Assembly (NCBI GenBank): GCA_013288345.1
Contig: JABDCA010000001.1
Span: 77,417-141,416 of the forward strand
Origin: Bacteroidota bacterium
GTDB taxonomy: Bacteria; Bacteroidota; Bacteroidia; JABEUT01
Length of the DNA: 64,000 nt
Direction: 5' to 3'
Shown: piece by piece, positions 26,063 to 34,250 of the stretch
How the letters are laid out: the number at the start of each line of letters is the position of its first letter
Numbering within the stretch: position 1 is the first letter of the stretch
Notes under the pieces: generated by a model
Database searches by the model: none
What the model was told of the DNA's origin: nothing
Seen by the model: the letters and a program-made list of their open reading frames with translations, nothing else
Position numbers and translations under genes: made by a program

Positions 26063-26554
26063 ATGAAAATGACAGAGATGTTCTTAAAAGAAATGGCACA
26101 GGAAGCCGAAATTACCCGCAAAATGCTTTCACGTATTCCGAAAGATAAGTACGACTGGAAGCCCCACGAAAGAAGTATGAGTGTAAAGCAACTAGCCTGC
26201 CACATTGCTGAATTACCTGAATGGGTAAGCATGGCTATAAATGCAGATGAGCTTGATTTTGAAAAGGCACCTTATGCGCCTAAAGAAGTAAAAACCAATA
26301 AGGAAGTACTTGCCATATTTGAAAAAGCCAATGCAACGGCTAAAGCTGATCTGGAAAAAGCCAAGGATGATATTATGCCAAAGAATTGGGTAATGCGCAG
26401 CGGAAAAGACATTTATTATGAAGCCTCAAAGGGCGAAGTAATTCGCATGACCTTTAACCAAATGGTACACCACCGTGCGCAAATGGGTGTATTTTTACGC
26501 CTGCTAAATGTGCCAATACCTGCCAGTTACGGACCAAGTGCCGATGAGCATTAA
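26063..26554 (+). CDS. DinB-family four-helix protein
   Basis: The protein has 163 residues from the ATG at 26063. His residues in QLACHIAELPEWV and NQMVHHRAQMGVFLRLL supply the metal triad of the DinB superfamily. It is only distantly similar to the DinB protein at 23882. The final segment LLNVPIPASYGPSADE is common in DUF664/DinB proteins of Bacteroidota. It follows the WYL regulator by 70 bases and could be transcribed separately. Role: probable metal-dependent transferase, substrate unknown. Confidence 0.87.
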   Translation: MKMTEMFLKEMAQEAEITRKMLSRIPKDKYDWKPHERSMSVKQLACHIAELPEWVSMAINADELDFEKAPYAPKEVKTNKEVLAIFEKANATAKADLEKAKDDIMPKNWVMRSGKDIYYEASKGEVIRMTFNQMVHHRAQMGVFLRLLNVPIPASYGPSADEH

Positions 26555-26573
26555 TTCTAAGCACTGTTAAGGG

Positions 26574-26589
26574 ATTTTGTATATTAGTT
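26574..26589 (+). promoter_or_regulatory. 16-bp promoter-like repeat, copy 1
   Basis: ATTTTGTATATTAGTT is repeated exactly at 28621-28636. TATATTAG resembles the TAnnTTTG -10. It precedes the start codon at 26607 by 17 bases. Confidence 0.45.
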
Positions 26590-26606
26590 CTATCAATTAA
26601 TAAAGA

Positions 26607-26990
26607 ATGGCTAAGATCTATACTATATTATTAGACGGCAATAAAATAGCGACATCAAAACTTGAATATGGTGACCCTCCTATGGGAGTTGTCTTTGGAG
26701 AGATCGATTTTCATGAAAAGCCTTTGACCTATGATTTTTTTAGTGCTTATTGTAAAAACAATGGTGTGAAGGCTACTGAAGATCCTGAAGATAAATTGAT
26801 AAATACAGAAACAATTCCAAGACTTAAAGTGGTTAATGAAACTGGTGCAGAAATAAAAGGCATTGGCTGCTATATTGAAGGGATGGACTCAGATGGATTT
26901 CGCCTGAATATTATTGGTATTCCTGAGGCTGTTTACAAAGAAGAATTCCCTCACCATATTAAGGCTTACGAAGAAAAATTTAAAAATTAA
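26607..26990 (+). CDS. Hypothetical protein
   Basis: The protein has 127 residues, with no signal peptide. It starts MAKIYTILLDGNKIATSKLEYGDPPMGVVFGEIDF, which reads as an antiparallel beta start, and ends in a helix (VYKEEFPHHIKAYEEKFKN). I recognise no named family. It is 3 bases before the SRPBCC gene, with its own promoter-like element upstream, so it likely starts a transcript covering SRPBCC and MpaB-like genes. Confidence 0.78.
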   Translation: MAKIYTILLDGNKIATSKLEYGDPPMGVVFGEIDFHEKPLTYDFFSAYCKNNGVKATEDPEDKLINTETIPRLKVVNETGAEIKGIGCYIEGMDSDGFRLNIIGIPEAVYKEEFPHHIKAYEEKFKN

Positions 26991-26993
26991 ATT

Positions 26994-27425
26994 ATGAGAC
27001 ACGACCTGAAAGTATCAGAATCAGTTGAAGTAAATGCAAGCCCTGAAAAGGTTTGGAAGGTATTAACAACACCCGATATTATTAAAGAATATTTATTCGG
27101 CACGGAGACTATAACCGATTGGAAAGTGGGTAGTGAAGTGGTTTTTCAAGGCGAATACCAGGGGCATAAGTATAAAGATAAAGGTATAATTAAAGAAAAT
27201 GTTTTACACAAACGCATAAGTTATAGCTATTGGAGCGGCTTTTCAGGAACAGAAGATAAACCTGAAAATTACAGCATAGTGAGTTATAACTTAGATTCGA
27301 AAGATGGAAAACATACAACCTTTACCTGGTCGCAAGCGGGTTATGCCAACGAAGAAGGACAAAAACATTCGCAAAGTGGCATGACTGCTTTTTTAAAACA
27401 GATAAAAGAAATAGCAGAAAGATAA
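26994..27425 (+). CDS. SRPBCC (AHSA1-type) domain protein
   Basis: The protein has 143 residues and consists of one START/SRPBCC fold: VSESVEVNASPEKVWKVLTTPDIIKEYLFG, DWKVGSEVVFQGEY, and a closing long helix (SGMTAFLKQIKEIAE). This matches Aha1-like (AHSA1) bacterial proteins, which bind hydrophobic ligands in a deep cavity; their ligands are mostly unknown. Its stop codon overlaps the next start by 1 base. Confidence 0.88.
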   Translation: MRHDLKVSESVEVNASPEKVWKVLTTPDIIKEYLFGTETITDWKVGSEVVFQGEYQGHKYKDKGIIKENVLHKRISYSYWSGFSGTEDKPENYSIVSYNLDSKDGKHTTFTWSQAGYANEEGQKHSQSGMTAFLKQIKEIAER

Positions 27426-28597
27426 TGCTGCCCAAAAGGTTCACCTACCCTTCTCCGGGCTTTTCACACTACTGGAATGACGGTGCAGGCAGGAAAATGC
27501 TCCGGAAATTAGATGCAGTACCTGATAAGAAGAGCATTGAGGATAATGCGAAACTACTTTTGGAATATGATGAACCTGGCGACCGCGTTATAAAAGAAGT
27601 CTTTGAAAAGATCGGATTCCATAAAGCAAGCCAACTGATAGATGAAGCCCTTACTAAAGGGCTTCATTCAGTTAATGATGTTCCCGAATCAGTTCGACAA
27701 CTATTTGCTCAGGTCGAAATTATTCCCGATTGGGTAGATAAAGATTTACTTCATGCAGGCTCATCTTTCTGCCGCAGGGCAGGCACGCTTGGACTCATTG
27801 TATTACGCGATTATTGCTTAATGGGTGGTTATGAATCGTCAGCCATTAACAAACCGCTTATATATACGCAAGCCTTAAAAAAAGGCGCAGCCAAACGTAT
27901 GGCAGAAACCATTGACTTTTGGGTTAATGTAACCGGAGAGAATGCAATGGAGCGACATTCGATTGGTTTTAAGAGCGCTATAAAAGTCCGACTGATGCAT
28001 GCCTACGCAAGAACATCAATACAAAAAATGCCCGACTGGAGCAACGAACAATGGGGTGTACCCATTAACCAATGCGATATGGTGGCTACTAACTTAGGCT
28101 TCTCTTTAGTTTTTATGGAGGGTTTAAAAAGGGTTGGCTTGGTTCCAACTGAAAAAGAAATAAAAGGAGTTCTACACCTGTGGAAGTATATAGGGTATTT
28201 ACTGGGCATACCTCCCTCCTATTTACCGGATACAGAAATTGAAGCTATTGCAACGCTTTACAAATGGACTATTACACAATCAGCTGCCGATGAGGATACA
28301 AAAGCGCTGGCAGATGCTTTGCTGAAAGAGCCTCTCTCAGCAGCATTTGCAAAACACCTTTGGCAGAAAAAATTTGTAGTAGGAGCTCATCTTGCATATA
28401 ACCATTACTTTTTGGGCAAACGTGCTTGTGAGGCAATGGGCTTGCCTAAAACAATTTTCAGGTATTACCCGTATTCGGTAAAATTCCTAAACCGGATATT
28501 CGAGTTCTTAACTCCTTACAACACTTCCGTTAATATTGGGCGAAAAAGGCAAGAGCTGATTAAAGCTTTATACCTGAGGAGCCACGGGTATAGTTAG
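27425..28597 (+). CDS. MpaB/DUF2236-type haem oxygenase-like protein
   Basis: The protein has 390 residues. The motif VRLMHAYARTSIQ with the downstream WGVPINQCDMVATNLGFSLVFMEGL is diagnostic of the DUF2236 family, which includes latex clearing protein (rubber oxygenase) and fungal MpaB. The His in LMHAYAR is a likely haem axial ligand. Family members cleave C=C bonds of isoprenoid chains with O2. The real substrate here is unknown. There is no signal peptide. It overlaps the SRPBCC gene by 1 base, and a lipid-binding SRPBCC partner would suit a hydrophobic substrate, though this is conjecture. Confidence 0.85.
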   Translation: MLPKRFTYPSPGFSHYWNDGAGRKMLRKLDAVPDKKSIEDNAKLLLEYDEPGDRVIKEVFEKIGFHKASQLIDEALTKGLHSVNDVPESVRQLFAQVEIIPDWVDKDLLHAGSSFCRRAGTLGLIVLRDYCLMGGYESSAINKPLIYTQALKKGAAKRMAETIDFWVNVTGENAMERHSIGFKSAIKVRLMHAYARTSIQKMPDWSNEQWGVPINQCDMVATNLGFSLVFMEGLKRVGLVPTEKEIKGVLHLWKYIGYLLGIPPSYLPDTEIEAIATLYKWTITQSAADEDTKALADALLKEPLSAAFAKHLWQKKFVVGAHLAYNHYFLGKRACEAMGLPKTIFRYYPYSVKFLNRIFEFLTPYNTSVNIGRKRQELIKALYLRSHGYS

Positions 28598-28620
28598 GCT
28601 AAACTTCATAATTGGTCTGA

Positions 28621-28636
28621 ATTTTGTATATTAGTT
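28621..28636 (+). promoter_or_regulatory. 16-bp promoter-like repeat, copy 2
   Basis: ATTTTGTATATTAGTT, identical to 26574-26589, 18 bases before the ATG at 28655. The shared spacing to the start codons suggests a common promoter. Confidence 0.45.
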
Positions 28637-28654
28637 AAAGCATTCTGAAGTATC

Positions 28655-29050
28655 ATGAAATATTTATACATATTAATTCTGACGCTATTCATTTCAACAG
28701 GTCAGAAAACTCCATTAGGTAAATTCCACTGCATCTTTGGATACGATCACTACAATTTGACTTTAAAAAAAGATAGTACGTTTGAACAAAAAAATGGGAG
28801 TTGCACCTGGACTTATCTTGCAAAGGGCAGATGGAAAGTGAAAGCAGATACGATTCAATTAATTGCCGAAAAGGTCTATGATGTTCATGGTGGCAGACGA
28901 AAAGAACTTATTACTGATACATGCTCATTTTTATATCGTCTATACAAAACAATGAATGAAGTGGTTATTAAACAGGATACCTTGGGGATATTAAAAAAAT
29001 CCGATGGACAAGTTTACTGTACAAGATTTAAATTGGTTAAGGAAAAATAG
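28655..29050 (+). CDS. Hypothetical secreted small protein
   Basis: The protein has 131 residues. A short signal-like leader (MKYLYILILTLFISTG) is followed by a beta-rich domain: LGKFHCIFGYDHYNLTLKKDSTFEQKNGSC, then YLAKGRWKVKADTIQLIAE. This alternation (FxL..DSTF....... GxW....DTI.L) resembles small lipocalin-like or NlpE-like barrels in Bacteroidota. Cys residues may form disulphides. Function unknown. Last gene of the plus-strand run, convergent with the gene at 29071. Confidence 0.7.
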   Translation: MKYLYILILTLFISTGQKTPLGKFHCIFGYDHYNLTLKKDSTFEQKNGSCTWTYLAKGRWKVKADTIQLIAEKVYDVHGGRRKELITDTCSFLYRLYKTMNEVVIKQDTLGILKKSDGQVYCTRFKLVKEK

Positions 29051-29070
29051 AAACTAACTGTATTAAGTAA

Positions 29071-30393
29071 TTAATTCTTCTCAACGAAATTTACGCCCAT
29101 CTCTTCCAGTTCATCCAAAAGCGGATTGTAAATTTCTGGTACTGTAGGTATGCAAACACCTTTCAGTTTTATCTGATCGGTTATAATAAGTTTGGTAAGT
29201 ATGCCTATTGGTAAGCCTACAGTCTTAGCCATAGCGGTATGTATAGCATCGTCGCCTTTTACAACTAATGAAGAAGTAATGAATTGCATTTTTCCTTTCA
29301 GTTCATACTCAAACTGGTGCTGCATCACAATCATATCTATATCGCCATCCTTCAGCTTCCATTTTTCCTCTAACTGGGCCTGCAATATTTGTGCAGGACT
29401 GGCGCTCCTTATGGCAATGGGCCTGTTTTCAAACATACCCGCCCATTCAAGCATGTCCATTATTTTACCTTTAACAGGTATGCCCACATAATCAGCCAGC
29501 CTGTGTTTAATATCAGCTTTACCAGCGGGAATGAATGATTCAATAAATTCCCTCAGGGTCATTTTTTCAGAACCTTCTATGTGATATGTATCATCGGTAA
29601 TACCTAATTGCACAAACACATTCCATGCTTCGCAATAGCCAGGCATGCGCAGGGTTCCGCGTATAAGTGTAGGTATATCTTCAATACCGTATATCGAACG
29701 ATAGCTTAATGAATCTCTGTTTGCATAGCCTTCAAAATCGCCCCAGCCCTCCACGTGCGTTTTTTCTATCCGGGTAAAAAGCTTGTTGTATGGTACGTAT
29801 GCATACTTTCCGTTTTCAATAAACTTAGCAGTGCCTTGCCCAGCCAATATTACATTGCGTGGGTTCCAAGTAAATTTATATCCCCATGGGTTATCATTCG
29901 ATTCCGGCGCAACCAGTCCGCCGGTATATGATTTAAAGCTTAGCAGTTTACCGCCTTCGCTTTTTATATGGTCAATAATTTTCATGGCCGATGCGTGATC
30001 AATACCCGGGTCGAGGCCTGCTTCGTTCATTAATATAATGCCAGCTTTGCGTGCATCAGCATCAAGGGCTTTCATTTCGGGCGATACATACGATGCGGTC
30101 ACCATCGACTTTTTCATGCTCACACACTGGCTTGCAATTTTCGGGTGCAGAAAAGCAGGCAGCATAGATATTACTATATCCGCTTTGCTTATTTCATTAT
30201 GTGTTTGCTTTTCATCAGCAATATCTAATGCAATAGGCCTTGCAGAAGCATGTCCTGCTGTTTTTTGTTTTACAAGATCTAATGAAGTATCAGCAACAGT
30301 AACTTCGTAATTGTACTCTTTTGCGTTATTAAGTAAATAGGTTATAAGTGATGAAGCTGATCTGCCGGCACCAAGTATGAGTATTTTTTTCAT
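29071..30393 (-). CDS. Saccharopine dehydrogenase-like oxidoreductase
   Basis: The protein has 440 residues. A Rossmann start KKILILGAGRSASSLITYLL (about 2-21) binds NAD(P). SMLPAFLHPKIASQCV, MNEAGLDPGIDHASAMKIID and the following SYTGGLVAPESNDNPWGYKFTWNPRNVILAGQG match saccharopine reductase (Lys9-like) proteins. Those act in lysine metabolism, linking aminoadipate semialdehyde and glutamate to saccharopine. In bacteria they may serve lysine degradation. Direction cannot be told. It overlaps the FAA hydrolase gene by 4 bases, so both are coupled. Confidence 0.88.
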   Translation of the reverse strand: MKKILILGAGRSASSLITYLLNNAKEYNYEVTVADTSLDLVKQKTAGHASARPIALDIADEKQTHNEISKADIVISMLPAFLHPKIASQCVSMKKSMVTASYVSPEMKALDADARKAGIILMNEAGLDPGIDHASAMKIIDHIKSEGGKLLSFKSYTGGLVAPESNDNPWGYKFTWNPRNVILAGQGTAKFIENGKYAYVPYNKLFTRIEKTHVEGWGDFEGYANRDSLSYRSIYGIEDIPTLIRGTLRMPGYCEAWNVFVQLGITDDTYHIEGSEKMTLREFIESFIPAGKADIKHRLADYVGIPVKGKIMDMLEWAGMFENRPIAIRSASPAQILQAQLEEKWKLKDGDIDMIVMQHQFEYELKGKMQFITSSLVVKGDDAIHTAMAKTVGLPIGILTKLIITDQIKLKGVCIPTVPEIYNPLLDELEEMGVNFVEKN

Positions 30394-31001
30394 TTTACTT
30401 CGAAGTCCAAAAGTTTCTCATTTTCTAAATATGCTTCCAGTCTGTCGCCAACTTTTACTGCACCCACCCCCACAGGAGTACCGGTATATATCAAATCGCC
30501 AATACGCAGAGTTACAAATTGCGAAACATATTCAATGATAGTATCAAAAGAAAATAAAACATCTTTGGTATTACCTTCCTGAACGGTTTTGCCATTTATA
30601 TCAAGCTTAAAAGAGAGATTGCTCATGTCCTTATAATCTTCTTTCGACTTCATAGTACCTACTACTCCTGAACTATCGAACCCCTTTGCTTTTTCCCATG
30701 GCAGGCCTTTAGCTTTACATGCGGCTTGCAAGTCGCGGGCAGTAAAATCAATCCCCACTGTAACTTCATCGTAATATTTTGATGCAAATTGCTTTTGAAT
30801 GTTCTTACCATTTTTACATACGCGCAATACCACTTCTACTTCGTGATGCACATCGCTTGAAAATTTCGGGTAGTAAAAAGGCGAGTTATTCTGCAACAGT
30901 GCTGTATCGGGTTTCATAAAAAACACGGGTTCTGTTGGTGTTTCAGCCTTCATTTCTTTGGCGTGCTCAGCGTAGTTGCGCCCTATGCAAAGTATTTTCA
31001 T
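30390..31001 (-). CDS. Fumarylacetoacetate hydrolase-family protein
   Basis: The protein has 203 residues, short for the family and consisting of the catalytic core only. Motifs: MKILCIGRNYAEHAKEM, HHEVEVVLRV with the metal-binding Glu residues, and LIYTGTPVGVGAVKVGD. Members are Mg2+-dependent hydrolases, isomerases or decarboxylases of 1,3-diketo acids such as acylpyruvates. The small size resembles acylpyruvase (FAHD1-type). Immediately followed, with a 4-base overlap, by the saccharopine dehydrogenase-like gene. Confidence 0.9.
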   Translation of the reverse strand: MKILCIGRNYAEHAKEMKAETPTEPVFFMKPDTALLQNNSPFYYPKFSSDVHHEVEVVLRVCKNGKNIQKQFASKYYDEVTVGIDFTARDLQAACKAKGLPWEKAKGFDSSGVVGTMKSKEDYKDMSNLSFKLDINGKTVQEGNTKDVLFSFDTIIEYVSQFVTLRIGDLIYTGTPVGVGAVKVGDRLEAYLENEKLLDFEVK

Positions 31002-31041
31002 ATTATAATTGAGTTAATAATTAATCAGTGTTTGCTTGTTT

Positions 31042-31080
31042 TTCAACACAGAGATACAGAGTAAAAAGAGTTACACAGAG
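31042..31080. repeat. Left inverted repeat of GxxExxY unit
   Basis: This 39-bp segment starts TTCAACACAGAG and ends ACACAGAG. Its inverse with a few changes lies at 31461-31500. It contains the stop codon of the GxxExxY gene. Confidence 0.75.
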
Positions 31081-31505
31081 TTTAAATCACCATTAATTTT
31101 TCTTCGAATACCATCTTTTAATAAAGTCACATTAAAATTGATGAGCAGTCCTATTTTCTTATCTGCTAACTTTAAATAGGTTACCAATTGAGATTCATGA
31201 ACTGGAAGAAGAGTTTCTACTGATTTAAATTCAAGAATAACTAATTCATTTACCAACATATCAATAATAAATTCTTTGTTCAGTTTTTCTCCTTTGAAAG
31301 TAACAGGGAGAAGCACCTGCCTCTGAACATATAATCCTGCTTTCGTCATAACTCTTTCCAGACATATCTCATAAACTGATTCCATCAAACCAGGACCAAG
31401 TTCTTTATGTACTTCAACACAACATTCAATAATCTTATAAGTAAGATTATTATAATCTTTCTCTGTGAAACTCTGTTTACCCTGTGAACTCTGTGTTGAA
31501 CTCAT
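31071..31505 (-). CDS. GxxExxY protein (PD-(D/E)XK nuclease-fold)
   Basis: The protein has 144 residues. It contains the eponymous G-x-x-E-x-x-Y (GLMESVY in ELGPGLMESVYE) and a nuclease-like core with Asp in FIIDMLVNE followed by ILEFKSVE, so D...ExK of the PD-(D/E)XK fold. The family's biological role is unknown. Its start codon overlaps the TPR gene's stop (TAATG). Inverted repeats of 39-40 bp (31042-31080, 31461-31500) lie almost exactly at the gene ends and encode the first roughly 15 and last few residues. That suggests the gene moved in as a unit. Confidence 0.88.
   Translation of the reverse strand: MSSTQSSQGKQSFTEKDYNNLTYKIIECCVEVHKELGPGLMESVYEICLERVMTKAGLYVQRQVLLPVTFKGEKLNKEFIIDMLVNELVILEFKSVETLLPVHESQLVTYLKLADKKIGLLINFNVTLLKDGIRRKINGDLNSV
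31461..31500. repeat. Right inverted repeat of GxxExxY unit
   Basis: This 40-bp segment ends CTCTGTGTTGAA, the exact complement of the left repeat's outer end. It encodes part of the N-terminus of the GxxExxY protein and stops 4 bases from its start. Confidence 0.75.
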
Positions 31506-32557
31506 TATTTCAGTTTCGCTTTCACTTCTTTATACGATGCCTGTGCCTCTACAAAATCAGGCCTTTGTTTTATAGCATGTGCAAAATCTGTTTCTGCATT
31601 TGCAAGGTCATTCATTTCCTGGTAACAATTTCCTCTGGCATAATATGCCATTGTATAACTAGTATCACTTTTAATTGCTTTGCTAAAGTAATAAATGCCC
31701 TTCTTATAGTCCTTGCCATTTAAATAATAAATAAAGCCAAGGTTATATAATGCAAATTTATAGGTAGAATCTAGTTGCAAAAGCTGGGTGTATGAATTTA
31801 TAGCATTATCATAATCACCTTTAGTCTGGTAGAACATGCCCTTATCGTAATAAGGCTCAACACTATGCGGATCGGCATTAAGTGCAGCATTAAAATAATC
31901 AACCGCATGTATACTTCCCTTTCTTGAATAAATTAAGCCCAATTGAATATCAGCATCGAAATAAGAAGAGTTTTGTTCTATGGCAGTTTGCAGGCTCGAT
32001 ATAGCTTTAGTTGTATCATGCACTTCAAGGAAAATCATCCCCTTCATAAAATAAGCTTTAGCCAAATGCACATTTATACGCAAAGCCTTATCTGTTAATT
32101 CAATAGCATCTTTATACTTCTTAACATAAAAATAAATCTCGCCAAGCTTTAGCAGTGCATCTGTATTAGCAGGGTTAAGTACAATACATTTTTCAAATGC
32201 AGCCTTAGATTCGCGGGTATGTCCCAAAACAAACTCTGCATCCGCCAGGCTATTATAATACTTGTCCTTAGTGCTGTCTATTTTCACCGTCTCAGTAAAA
32301 TCCTTCTCAGCACGGGTATATTTTTTTTGCAATGCTTCAAGCTTTCCCCTGTTCCAATAAGCATTGGCATCTAAAGGGTGGCCCATGATATACGCCGAAT
32401 ACCATTCGATCTTTGCGGAAATAGTATCAGCAGCAACATGGCTCGTATCCTTACCATGCTGCTGCTGTACCTGTTGTGAATTGCTATTCTTGCAAGCTGT
32501 GAGAGCCAATGTGATTCCCAGAAGTCCTGCAAAAACCGCACGAAAAGTTAAATTCAT
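31505..32557 (-). CDS. TPR lipoprotein
   Basis: The protein has 350 residues. A lipoprotein signal ends LALTAC (Cys at about 22). About seven canonical TPR units follow from residue 60, e.g. [60 protein letters not shown] and [31 protein letters not shown]. It is probably a periplasmic scaffold. Its start overlaps the recA stop by 4 bases (ATGA), so it is translated with recA, which is an unusual partnership but seen on other Bacteroidota contigs in my recollection. Confidence 0.88.
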   Translation of the reverse strand: MNLTFRAVFAGLLGITLALTACKNSNSQQVQQQHGKDTSHVAADTISAKIEWYSAYIMGHPLDANAYWNRGKLEALQKKYTRAEKDFTETVKIDSTKDKYYNSLADAEFVLGHTRESKAAFEKCIVLNPANTDALLKLGEIYFYVKKYKDAIELTDKALRINVHLAKAYFMKGMIFLEVHDTTKAISSLQTAIEQNSSYFDADIQLGLIYSRKGSIHAVDYFNAALNADPHSVEPYYDKGMFYQTKGDYDNAINSYTQLLQLDSTYKFALYNLGFIYYLNGKDYKKGIYYFSKAIKSDTSYTMAYYARGNCYQEMNDLANAETDFAHAIKQRPDFVEAQASYKEVKAKLK

Positions 32558-33603
32558 ACTTTCTGTGCGAGGGCGTCTTTAATCTTGTTTTCTATTTCTT
32601 CAGCCAGTTCAGGGTTATCATTAAATATTTGCTTAACAGCTTCCCTTCCTTGTCCGAGGCGTGTTTCGCCATAGCTGAACCAGGCACCGGCCTTTTTAAC
32701 TACGTTCTTCTCTACTCCAAGGTCAACAATTTCGCCAACCTTCGAAATACCTTCTCCGTATATAATGTCGAACTCAGCCAGGCCAAAAGGAGGGCAAACT
32801 TTATTCTTAACCACTTTTACACGGGTACGGTTACCTACCACTTGCTCGCCTTCTTTAATTTGGGCAATACGGCGGATATCTAAACGAACCGAAGCATAAA
32901 ACTTAAGTGCATTACCACCGGTGGTTGTTTCAGGGTTACCGAACATAACACCAATTTTCTCTCTCAATTGGTTAATGAACACGCAGCAGCAACCGGTTTT
33001 ATTAATAATTCCGGTAAGCTTACGCAGCGCTTGCGACATTAACCTCGCTTGCAAGCCCATCATCGAATCACCCATTTCGCCTTCAATTTCGGCACGTGGG
33101 GTAAGCGCAGCTACTGAGTCAATAACTACCATATCTACAGCACCCGAACGAATCAGATTTTCTACAATCTCAAGGGCTTGTTCGCCGTTATCGGGTTGCG
33201 ATATAAGCAAGTTGCCAATATCAACACCAAGCTTGGCTGCATAAAAACGGTCGAAAGCATGCTCCGCATCAATAAAGGCAGCAATACCACCGTTGCGTTG
33301 CACGTTTGCAATTGCATGCAGTGCCAATGTTGTTTTACCTGATGATTCAGGGCCATAAATTTCAACTACACGGCCTTTAGGATAACCACCAACACCTAAC
33401 GCTATATCGAGTGTGAGTGAACCTGTTGGTATCACTTCTATCGAATCGCCAGGGGCATCGCCCATTTTCATAATGGTACCTTTACCATAGGTCTTTTCAA
33501 TCGTCTCAATGGTAAGCGCTAAGGCTTTCAGTTTTTCTTTGTTCGCCTCTTTTACTGCGTCTTTCTTCTCTGCTTTTTCTACTTTTTCTGCTACTTTTTC
33601 CAT
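32554..33603 (-). CDS. recA: Recombinase RecA
   Basis: The protein has 349 residues. Walker A is GPESSGKT (about 84-91), and the DNA-binding loop regions are seen in [16 protein letters not shown] and [20 protein letters not shown]. The N-terminus carries a Lys/Glu-rich extension of about 20 residues ([20 protein letters not shown]), common in Bacteroidota. It mediates strand exchange and activates self-cleavage of LexA-like repressors. A LexA-like XRE-S24 regulator lies upstream on the same strand, but I find no copy of its operator directly before recA. Confidence 0.97.
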   Translation of the reverse strand: MEKVAEKVEKAEKKDAVKEANKEKLKALALTIETIEKTYGKGTIMKMGDAPGDSIEVIPTGSLTLDIALGVGGYPKGRVVEIYGPESSGKTTLALHAIANVQRNGGIAAFIDAEHAFDRFYAAKLGVDIGNLLISQPDNGEQALEIVENLIRSGAVDMVVIDSVAALTPRAEIEGEMGDSMMGLQARLMSQALRKLTGIINKTGCCCVFINQLREKIGVMFGNPETTTGGNALKFYASVRLDIRRIAQIKEGEQVVGNRTRVKVVKNKVCPPFGLAEFDIIYGEGISKVGEIVDLGVEKNVVKKAGAWFSYGETRLGQGREAVKQIFNDNPELAEEIENKIKDALAQKV

Positions 33604-33639
33604 GGTAATTTGCTTTTGTTGTTTGTGAATTATTAAAGT

Positions 33640-33647
33640 TAAAGATA
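33640..33647 (-). promoter_or_regulatory. Possible recA -10
   Basis: On the minus strand this reads TATCTTTA, seven of eight matches to TAnnTTTG, about 36 bases before the recA start. Confidence 0.35.
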
Positions 33648-33686
33648 TATAATTATGTACTGACTACTCTATTAAGTTTTGAACAT

Positions 33687-34085
33687 TTACGCCCTCTGAT
33701 AGTTGAAATTGGGTTCATTAAAGTACCCCATTGATTGTTTGCTTTTCGCCTCTTCTAACATGCTAACTGCAGGTATTTGAATATAGTCTTGCTTAAGCCC
33801 GTATTGCATTGCATAATGCTTAGCCTGGTTCATCATTTTCGCCAACACTTCATTAACCGCAAAATCAATAACTTGCCTGTAATCGGTATGATAGCTGCCA
33901 TTTAAATAATTAAGGTTTATACTTCGGTTTGCTTTTATTATTATCGAATACTCTCCAGTCATTTCAACCGCTCTATCCTTACCTGCAAAAGTCTGCAAAT
34001 ATTTTATCCTTATTTTTATGCTATAACTTAAAGGTACCTCACCTGCCTTTGATACCTTTTGCAGGGTTTTCATTTGTATAAGCAA
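33687..34085 (-). CDS. Hypothetical protein, probable C-terminal part of a frameshifted gene
   Basis: The frame has 132 codons from a TTG at 34085; the first ATG is at 34073. The text reads KTLQKVSKAGEVPLSYSIKIRIKYLQTFAGKDRAVEMTGEYSIIIKANRS and then a helical part with a C-terminal tail NEPNFNYQRA. I recognise no family. Upstream, the same frame continues to a stop near 34145 without ATG, while the ORF at 34087-34227 in another frame leads into it. The two probably make one protein of about 179 residues interrupted by a single-base shift near 34100-34123. Confidence 0.6.
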   Translation of the reverse strand: MLIQMKTLQKVSKAGEVPLSYSIKIRIKYLQTFAGKDRAVEMTGEYSIIIKANRSINLNYLNGSYHTDYRQVIDFAVNEVLAKMMNQAKHYAMQYGLKQDYIQIPAVSMLEEAKSKQSMGYFNEPNFNYQRA

Positions 34086-34086
34086 C

Positions 34087-34227
34087 TCATCCTTTTCGGT
34101 AGCATTTAAAATACAGGTTTTTTGAATTACCGTGAAACAAGCCTAAGCTAATTTCAAGTGGATCGTGTTTAATTAATTCAGCAACTGAGTCAACAAACAT
34201 AGAGGGCAACCTATCTATCTTTCTCAT
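34087..34227 (-). CDS. Small ORF, probable N-terminal part of the frameshifted gene
   Basis: From the ATG at 34227 it reads MRKIDRLPSMFVDSVAELIK, then HDPLEISLGLFHGNSKNLYF, and ends with TGA at 34087-34089 after KCYRKG (46 residues). The ATG is 23 bases downstream of the S24 regulator stop, so it is placed as the next gene of that transcript. The frame of the following ORF is +1 relative to this one. A run of six A (minus strand, about 34118-34123) and a TTTTAAA run offer places for a sequencing or real indel. Confidence 0.5.
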   Translation of the reverse strand: MRKIDRLPSMFVDSVAELIKHDPLEISLGLFHGNSKNLYFKCYRKG

Positions 34228-34250
34228 AGTATTATTTTTAATTGAGGCTC

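Noticed and set aside
31505-33603. Interpreting recA, TPR and GxxExxY genes as a defence system
   Set aside because: The overlaps are explained by an ordinary recA operon plus a repeat-borne insertion. No defence effector is recognisable.
33604-33686. S24-type operator before recA
   Set aside because: I looked for TTGCTAA/TTAGCAA-like palindromes in the recA leader and found none, so direct control of recA by the neighbouring regulator is not supported.
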